DNA from: Azoarcus taiwanensis
Lineage (GTDB): Bacteria > Pseudomonadota > Gammaproteobacteria > Burkholderiales > Rhodocyclaceae
Assembly (NCBI RefSeq): GCF_012910885.1
Contig: NZ_WTVM01000035.1
Span: forward strand, 1-33,175
Length of the DNA: 33,175 nucleotides
Direction of reading: 5' to 3'
The notes under the pieces were generated by a model that was not told where the DNA came from, did not search any database, and saw nothing but the letters and a program-made list of their open reading frames with translations. A program made the position numbers and the translations under genes. Shown here piece by piece: positions 28,151 to 33,175 of the stretch (the first letter of the stretch is position 1; each line of letters opens with the position of its first letter).

Positions 28151-28611
28151 GCAACCAAAAGTACCCTGATTTCGGCAGCCATCCCGATGCGGACCTGGCA
28201 GAGGCCGACGCACTGCTGATGAAAGCCGACGCGTTGCTGCGACGTCATCGCTTCGGGGGAACGGAGCCGTCGCCTGCAACCATCGACGACGATCTTCCCA
28301 TCCTCACCGAGATCGTCGAAGACCTCCCTCCCGTACCGACCCCGAGCGCGGTAACGGCTCACGCCGATCTGGCCGAGCAACTCGTCGAACTCGACACCGA
28401 GCTCAACCGTGAGATCGAGGCCTGGTTCGCGAACGAACTGCCTGAATTGCTCGCCGTCGAGCTCGAGATCCTGTCGAGGCAGCTCCGCGAGAAGGCGTTG
28501 GCCCATCTGCGTGCGACGCTGTTGCCGATGCTCTCGGCGCGAATCGCACGTCGTCTGGATGACGCCGCGAGCGCGCATCTGGAAACACCCGAAGCGCCTG
28601 ACGACAAGTAG
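28147..28611 (+). CDS. Uncharacterised 154-residue protein downstream of holC
   Basis: An acidic, soluble protein without signal peptide. Three parts can be seen: a helical N-terminus with a short repeat (EADALLMKADALLRRHR, about 18-36), an acidic Pro-rich linker containing DDLPILTEIVEDLPPVP (about 48-66), and a long amphipathic helical C-terminus (about 78-140), probably a coiled coil. The PILTEIV phrase recalls a motif in several betaproteobacterial DUFs of this size (for example DUF2486), but I cannot assign it. The ATGA overlap with holC indicates coupled translation, so a replication-linked or cell-envelope role is possible but unproven. Confidence 0.8.
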   Translation: MSNQKYPDFGSHPDADLAEADALLMKADALLRRHRFGGTEPSPATIDDDLPILTEIVEDLPPVPTPSAVTAHADLAEQLVELDTELNREIEAWFANELPELLAVELEILSRQLREKALAHLRATLLPMLSARIARRLDDAASAHLETPEAPDDK

Positions 28612-28651
28612 TCGCCCGAAGCCCGGAGGCCCACAGGACCGCAGTCAGAAC

Positions 28652-29287
28652 TCAGACTGAGGCCATCGACTCCGCGTGTGCGCGCACCAGCGTGGCCCAG
28701 TCCTCACTCTTCAGCACGTGCTGACGACGAGCCAACTGCTCTAGGTCATGGTCGGCGGCAAGACGTCGTGTCAGGCGCGGACGCATTTTCTCCAGATCGA
28801 TCAGCGCTGCCTGAGGACGCTCTCCGTCCCAGCGCACCATGATGTGTTTGCCGTAGAGCGAGCTGTGCTGCAGGCGTGCGCCATGGAGGCGTCCCAGTAT
28901 CCGACCGACCTCGCTGGCGAGCGCAGCCCTGTGGGTCGGATCGAGATCATGCTGGTCGTCCAGTGCCCTGAACCCGACGAGTTCTTCAGTGACGAGCACC
29001 GCTTCGACACCTTCGGGCGTGCGTCTGACATCGTGAAAAACCGGCGCAGGCGCGGGCACCCCCAGCTCTCGCAGGCGGTGGAGGTACGACCACTCCCGGC
29101 TCGCGGTCGGCCAGCCGAGAGGATGACGCCAGGTGCGGCACATGTGGTTGCGCTGTCGCTTGACGTACAGGATGCGCTCACCGTCAGGCACCCGCATCAT
29201 GCCACTCCAGCCATTGCGGCGCTCGTTGGGAGGCTCCACCCACTCACCCGGGGCAGACCACCAGTAGGCGAAATCGCCCTTCGTCAT
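28652..29287 (-). CDS. InaA / lipopolysaccharide-kinase family protein
   Basis: A small kinase-fold protein, 211 residues from ATG 29287 (GAGG six bases upstream; an in-frame GTG at 29299 is less likely). Family features: [11 protein letters not shown] with the ATP-site Lys, a [24 protein letters not shown] segment, EAVLVTEEL, then [16 protein letters not shown] in place of the kinase catalytic loop, and [11 protein letters not shown] with the metal-binding Asp. The HSSLYxKHI form, lacking the usual catalytic Asp, is what I recall in InaA proteins. Relatives such as WaaP phosphorylate LPS core sugars; InaA is acid- or stress-induced. Substrate unknown. It separates the pepA-holC unit from valS. 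Confidence 0.87.
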   Translation of the reverse strand: MTKGDFAYWWSAPGEWVEPPNERRNGWSGMMRVPDGERILYVKRQRNHMCRTWRHPLGWPTASREWSYLHRLRELGVPAPAPVFHDVRRTPEGVEAVLVTEELVGFRALDDQHDLDPTHRAALASEVGRILGRLHGARLQHSSLYGKHIMVRWDGERPQAALIDLEKMRPRLTRRLAADHDLEQLARRQHVLKSEDWATLVRAHAESMASV

Positions 29288-29368
29288 ATCCGTCCTCACT
29301 CTCGTCGGTGCCGAATCTTACCCCGAAACAATCAGCGGTCGGAGCACGAGTCGGCTCCCCTCATCCGC

Positions 29369-29374
29369 TATAAT
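29369..29374 (+). promoter_or_regulatory. -10 box of the valS promoter
   Basis: A perfect TATAAT lies 33 bases before the valS ATG, in the 120-base divergent gap between inaA and valS. No convincing -35 is seen 16-18 bases upstream. Confidence 0.5.
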
Positions 29375-29407
29375 TCGGGGTTTGCCTCAATCGCCTCAGA
29401 GCACACA

Positions 29408-32377
29408 ATGGAACTTGCCAAAAGCTTCGAACCCGCCGAGATCGAGTCCCGCTGGTACCCCGACTGGGAGAACCGCGGCTACTTCGACGCCGGCCTCGAC
29501 AAGTCGCGCTCCGACGCCTTCTGCATTCTGCTGCCGCCGCCCAATGTCACCGGGACGCTGCACATGGGGCACGGCTTCAACCAGACCATCATGGATGCGC
29601 TCACCCGCTACCATCGCATGCGCGGTTTCAACACGCTCTGGCAACCGGGCACCGACCACGCGGGTATCGCGACGCAGATCGTCGTCGAGCGCCAGCTCGA
29701 CGCCAAGGGCGTTTCACGCCATGACCTCGGTCGCGAGAAGTTCCTCGAGAAAGTGTGGGAGTGGAAGGCCTACTCCGGCGGCACGATCACCAGCCAGATG
29801 CGTCGCATGGGCACCTCGCCGGACTGGAAGCGCGAACGCTTCACGATGGACGAGGGCCTGTCCAGCACCGTCACCGAAACCTTCGTGCGGCTTTACGATG
29901 AAGGCCTGATCTATCGCGGCAAGCGACTGGTGAACTGGGATCCGAAGCTCGGCACCGCCGTCTCCGACCTCGAAGTCGTCTCCGAAGAAGAAGACGGCTT
30001 TCTCTGGCACATCACCTATCCCTTCAGCGAAGGCCCGATCGACGGCCTGAAGGGTCTCACCGTGGCCACCACCCGGCCTGAAACCATGCTCGGCGACGTC
30101 GCGGTGATGGTTCATCCCGAAGACGAGCGCTACGCCCACCTGATCGGCAAGACCGTGCGCCTGCCCCTGTGCAACCGCGACATCCCGATCATCGCTGACG
30201 ACTACGTCGATCGCGAATTCGGCACCGGCTGCGTCAAGGTCACTCCGGCTCACGACTTCAACGACTACGCGGTCGGCCTGCGCCACGGTCTGGACATGAT
30301 CGTGATTCTCAAGCTCGACGGCAGCGTTCCGGCCCAGGCCGAGCGTTTCGGCACCGACGGTCATTCGCGCGGCACGGTGAGCATGCCGGAAAATCTTGCA
30401 GGCCTGGACCGCTTCACGGCCCGTGAAGCGGTGGTCGCCATGCTCGAAGCCGAGGGCGCACTGGACAGCGTCAAGCCGCACAAACTGATGGTGCCGCGCG
30501 GCGACCGTACCAATGTCGTCATCGAGCCGATGCTCACCGACCAGTGGTTCGTCGCCATGAGCAAGTCTGGCGCCGACGGCAAGAGCATCACCGAGAAGGC
30601 GCTGGAGTGCGTCGCCTCGGGCGAGATTCGTTTCTATCCCGAGAACTGGGTCAACACCTACAACCAGTGGCTGAACAACATCCAGGACTGGTGCATCTCG
30701 CGTCAGCTGTGGTGGGGCCACCGGATTCCGGCCTGGTACGACGCACTGGAGAACGTCTACGTCGCCACCTCCGAGGACGACGCGCAAAGCCAGTTCGCGC
30801 GACGCATCTCGGAGATGGAAGACAACGCCCATCATGCCGAGCAGCAGGGCCGCAGCGACGAAGCCGGCAACATCCGCATGCTGGTGGCCGACCTCAAGAG
30901 CAAGGGCTTGCGTCGCGACGAGGACGTGCTCGACACCTGGTACTCGTCCGCCCTGTGGCCGTTCTCGACACTGGACTGGACCCCGGAATGGCCGGCGAAG
31001 TCCAACGACGCGCTGGATCTATACCTGCCCTCCTCGGTGCTGGTCACCGGCTTCGACATCATCTTCTTCTGGGTCGCGCGCATGGTCATGATGACCAAGC
31101 AGATCACCGGCAAGATCCCGTTCAGGCATGTGTATGTGCATGGGCTGATCCGTGATGCCGAAGGCCAGAAGATGTCGAAGTCCAAGGGTAACGTGCTCGA
31201 CCCCATCGACCTCATCGACGGCATCGCGCTCGACAAGCTCATCGAGAAACGCACCTTCGGTCTGATGAACCCCAAGGACGCGCAGAAGATCGAGAAGAAG
31301 ACCCGCAAGGAGTTCCCGGACGGCATTCCGGCCTTCGGCACCGACGCCCTGCGCTTCACCTTCTCGTCGCTCGCCACGCCGGGACGCGACATCAAGTTCG
31401 ACCTTCAGCGCTGCGAAGGCTACCGCAACTTCTGCAACAAGCTTTGGAACGCAACCCGCTACGTGCTCATGAACACCGAGGGCCAGGACTGCGGCTTCGG
31501 GAAAGAGGATGCACCCGCCTGTTGCTCACCGGATTACCTCGACTTTTCCTTCGCCGACCGCTGGATCGTGTCCCGGTTGCAGCGCTGCGAGGCCGAGGTC
31601 GCCCGGCAGTTCGAGGACTACCGCTTCGACCTTGTCTCCAAGGCAATCTACGAGTTCGTGTGGGACGAATACTGCGACTGGTATCTGGAACTGGCCAAGG
31701 TACAGCTGCAGAACGGCAACGAGGCGCAGCAGCGTGCCACCCGCCGCACCTTGCTGCGAGTACTCGAGGCGGTCCTGCGACTCGCCCACCCGCTGATTCC
31801 GTTCATCACTGAAGAACTGTGGCAGACGGTGGCACCCATGGCCGGGCGCAAGCGCACCGAGTCGATCATGCTCGCCCCCTACCCGGTGGCTGAGCCCGGC
31901 AAGATCGACCCAGCGTCCGAGAGCCGCATCGCAGCGCTCAAGGCGATGGTGCACAGCTGCCGCAACCTGCGCAGCGAGATGAACATCCCGCCGTCACAGC
32001 GCATGCCATTGGTGATTGCGGGCGCCCAGGACAATCTCTCGGCGTTCGTTCCTTACCTGATCGGCCTTGCCCGCCTGTCCGAGGTTGAGATCGTCGACGC
32101 GATCTCAGAGGACGAGCTTGCGCCGGTATCCGTCGTCGGCGAATGCAAGCTCATGCTGCGAGTCGAGATCGACGTCGCAGCCGAGCGCGAACGCCTTGGC
32201 AAGGAGATCACCCGCCTCGAGAATGAGATCCGCAAGGCCGAAGGCAAGCTCGCCAACGCCAGCTTCGTCGACCGTGCACCGCCCGAGGTCGTGCAGCAGG
32301 AACGCGACCGTCTCGCAGCATTCACCGCCACCGCGCAGGGGCTCAAGCCTCAGCTGGAAAGGCTCGCAAAACACTGA
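29408..32377 (+). CDS. valS: Valyl-tRNA synthetase
   Basis: Class I aminoacyl-tRNA synthetase that charges tRNA-Val and edits mis-activated threonine. 989 residues, longer than E. coli ValRS (951). Order: N-terminal [21 protein letters not shown]; catalytic [16 protein letters not shown] with the HIGH-type HMGH; the editing domain (about 190-340, [24 protein letters not shown]); [43 protein letters not shown] (nucleotides about 31170-31193); anticodon-binding domain; and a C-terminal coiled coil ([23 protein letters not shown]). The stretch between YVATSEDD and DEDVLDTW (about 30770-30930) is roughly 30 residues longer than in E. coli. ATG 29408 is chosen on family grounds. Confidence 0.97.
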   Translation: MELAKSFEPAEIESRWYPDWENRGYFDAGLDKSRSDAFCILLPPPNVTGTLHMGHGFNQTIMDALTRYHRMRGFNTLWQPGTDHAGIATQIVVERQLDAKGVSRHDLGREKFLEKVWEWKAYSGGTITSQMRRMGTSPDWKRERFTMDEGLSSTVTETFVRLYDEGLIYRGKRLVNWDPKLGTAVSDLEVVSEEEDGFLWHITYPFSEGPIDGLKGLTVATTRPETMLGDVAVMVHPEDERYAHLIGKTVRLPLCNRDIPIIADDYVDREFGTGCVKVTPAHDFNDYAVGLRHGLDMIVILKLDGSVPAQAERFGTDGHSRGTVSMPENLAGLDRFTAREAVVAMLEAEGALDSVKPHKLMVPRGDRTNVVIEPMLTDQWFVAMSKSGADGKSITEKALECVASGEIRFYPENWVNTYNQWLNNIQDWCISRQLWWGHRIPAWYDALENVYVATSEDDAQSQFARRISEMEDNAHHAEQQGRSDEAGNIRMLVADLKSKGLRRDEDVLDTWYSSALWPFSTLDWTPEWPAKSNDALDLYLPSSVLVTGFDIIFFWVARMVMMTKQITGKIPFRHVYVHGLIRDAEGQKMSKSKGNVLDPIDLIDGIALDKLIEKRTFGLMNPKDAQKIEKKTRKEFPDGIPAFGTDALRFTFSSLATPGRDIKFDLQRCEGYRNFCNKLWNATRYVLMNTEGQDCGFGKEDAPACCSPDYLDFSFADRWIVSRLQRCEAEVARQFEDYRFDLVSKAIYEFVWDEYCDWYLELAKVQLQNGNEAQQRATRRTLLRVLEAVLRLAHPLIPFITEELWQTVAPMAGRKRTESIMLAPYPVAEPGKIDPASESRIAALKAMVHSCRNLRSEMNIPPSQRMPLVIAGAQDNLSAFVPYLIGLARLSEVEIVDAISEDELAPVSVVGECKLMLRVEIDVAAERERLGKEITRLENEIRKAEGKLANASFVDRAPPEVVQQERDRLAAFTATAQGLKPQLERLAKH

Positions 32378-32387
32378 GCGGGCACAG

Positions 32388-32428
32388 CCAGCAAAAAGGC
32401 CACCCTAATCGGGTGGCCTTTTTGCTGG
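32388..32428. terminator. Strong bidirectional terminator between valS and tusA
   Basis: A perfect 18-bp stem, 32388-32405 with 32411-32428, and a 5-base loop TAATC. Five A on the left arm and five T on the right lie inside the stem (AAAAAGGCC / GGCCTTTTT), so each strand gives a GC hairpin followed by a U-run. Confidence 0.92.
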
Positions 32429-32462
32429 GCTGATCGTGCTCGCAATGCGTCTGGTCGACCCC

Positions 32463-32693
32463 TCACTTACGCTTCAGTAAGAACTCGAACGCCTTGTCCG
32501 CCGTCTCGCCCTGTTGCATCAGTTCGTTGCCAGTCTGACGCGCGAATGCCTGGAAATCCTTCACCGAGCCTGGATCAGTCGCCAGAACCCTAAGGGTCTG
32601 CCCAGTCTCCATTTCAGCCAGTGCCTTCTTCGCACGCAGGATAGGCAGCGGGCAGTTCAGACCGCGGGCATCGACTTCCTTGTCAGCATTCAT
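32463..32693 (-). CDS. tusA: Sulfur carrier protein TusA family
   Basis: A small sulfur-transfer protein of 76 residues. The CPxP motif is intact (LNCPLPILRAKKAL, active Cys about residue 14), and the rest, GQTLRVLATDPGSVKDFQAFARQTGNELM, matches the TusA/SirA fold. In E. coli TusA takes sulfur from IscS for tRNA 2-thiouridine; related proteins serve other sulfur pathways, so the target is not certain. ATG 32693 (MNADKEVDARGLNCPLP) is chosen because the family starts here and AGGA lies upstream; a longer frame to 32822 looks non-coding. It is convergent with valS. Confidence 0.93.
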   Translation of the reverse strand: MNADKEVDARGLNCPLPILRAKKALAEMETGQTLRVLATDPGSVKDFQAFARQTGNELMQQGETADKAFEFLLKRK

Positions 32694-32803
32694 TTCTTGC
32701 TTGTCCTGTCTGTTGGTGATTGCCGCCATTTTAGCGTGAACGTCACGTTCGCAATGCAGTGCGCTCACACCCCCCATATGCAACTGCCCTTTCCATCCCG
32801 TGC

Positions 32804-32827
32804 GAATCGTCACACTGGGCACGATTC
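32804..32827. promoter_or_regulatory. Dyad between tusA and the PAS gene
   Basis: GAATCGT (32804-32810) and ACGATTC (32821-32827) form a perfect 7-bp inverted repeat with a 10-base spacer, in a 273-base intergenic region between divergent genes. A second dyad, CGATGCT (32878-32884) and AGCATCG (32899-32905), lies closer to the right-hand gene. Either may be a regulator site; the rest of the gap shows nothing I can name. Confidence 0.3.
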
Positions 32828-32966
32828 AATGCAAGCGGATGACGCAGGGCACGTCTCGCCTCTGGTAGTCTGCACCACGATGCTTAGGTTCGACTTCTAG
32901 CATCGACATATCCACTGCAGCACATGAATGGCGGGTGTCCAGGCGAGCCACTTGAGGGCCAGGTTC

Positions 32967-33175
32967 ATGAACGAAAGATGTGGGGAGTGTATCGAGCGGA
33001 GACAGCTCAATCTGATTCAGCGAGTAGGCCGTGTCGGCTACTGGGAGTTCGACCCAGCCTGCGACGATGTCGTCCTGCCAGCGGTATCCCGCGAGTTGCT
33101 GCGCGCACTTGGTCTCAGGCCGCTGGACCGCGACGCCTCGCCGTGGAGCGTACTGGTCGAGGGAGAATTCCGGCG
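32967..33175 (+). CDS. PAS-domain signalling protein (N-terminal part only)
   Basis: A frame open to the window edge from ATG 32967, with AGGG about 8 bases upstream (an in-frame ATG at 32928 and TTG at 32952 are alternatives). It gives 69 residues: MNERCGECIERRQLNLIQRV, then GRVGYWEFDPACDDVVLPAV and SRELLRALGLRPLDRDASPW. The pattern I-x-RVGRVGYWEFD ... SREL...LGL is that of the start of a PAS (PAS_3-like) sensor domain, as in diguanylate cyclases and histidine kinases. The output domain lies outside the window. An unusual CGEC pair precedes the domain. Confidence 0.65.
   Translation, partial: MNERCGECIERRQLNLIQRVGRVGYWEFDPACDDVVLPAVSRELLRALGLRPLDRDASPWSVLVEGEFR

Noticed and set aside
28748-29407. 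Upstream extension of the valS frame
   Set aside because: It is antisense to the inaA gene and lies before the TATAAT promoter; ValRS proteins start at the MELAKSFEP position.

Overview
The window is a dense stretch of housekeeping chromosome from a high-GC Gram-negative bacterium. Protein sequences and gene order point to a betaproteobacterium, most likely Rhodocyclales (Azoarcus/Thauera/Aromatoleum-like). The clues are the sigma factor-DUF3619-DUF3106-RDD block divergent from ilvIHC-pssA-leuA, plus lptGF/pepA-holC-valS and rpsP-rimM-trmD-rplS. This placement comes from remembered family features, not from a search. I see no tRNA, rRNA, CRISPR array, prophage or complete insertion sequence.

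Layout. 1-2256: end of a pantothenate operon (panB cut by the left edge, then panC), a small CBS-pair protein and a terminator. 2306-2371: an inverted pair of REP-like sequences. 2418-10980, minus strand: aminopeptidase N, a tandem universal stress protein, a P-type cation ATPase, an RDD membrane protein, DUF3106, DUF3619 and an ECF-like sigma factor. 11032-17299, plus strand: branched-chain amino acid genes ilvI, ilvH, ilvC, then pssA, then leuA. 17346-18316, minus: DUF2069 and wrbA. 18381-18617: a highly structured non-coding element. 18687-19964: a YihY/BrkB membrane protein, convergent with a 504-residue protein with a PilZ-like C-terminus (19983-21497). 21639-23919: the rpsP-rimM-trmD-rplS operon. 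23942-26097, minus: the LPS transport permeases lptG and lptF, divergent from pepA-holC-hypothetical (26209-28611). 28652-29287, minus: an InaA-type kinase. 29408-32377: valS, with a strong shared terminator facing tusA (32463-32693, minus). The right edge cuts a gene that begins with a PAS-like domain.

How the genes work together. panB and panC make pantoate and pantothenate for coenzyme A. ilvI/ilvH/ilvC and leuA supply valine, isoleucine and leucine; panB uses 2-ketoisovalerate, as leuA does. pssA starts phosphatidylethanolamine synthesis. LptF/LptG power LPS export. The ribosomal operon couples S16 and L19 with 16S maturation and tRNA methylation.

Most interesting items. (1) A short, previously unlisted leucine-rich open frame directly behind a promoter and ahead of leuA looks like a leader peptide for attenuation. 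(2) The 237-bp element at 18381-18617 has imperfect terminal inverted repeats, possible TTA flanks and nested hairpins, and every non-Watson-Crick position I counted in its arms, apart from two mismatches, is a G-U pair on the plus strand. It is either a mobile palindromic element or a structured RNA. (3) The sigma/DUF3619/DUF3106 block looks like an uncharacterised envelope-sensing sigma system, and its sigma gene has no ATG, GTG or TTG start but does have a well-placed CTG.
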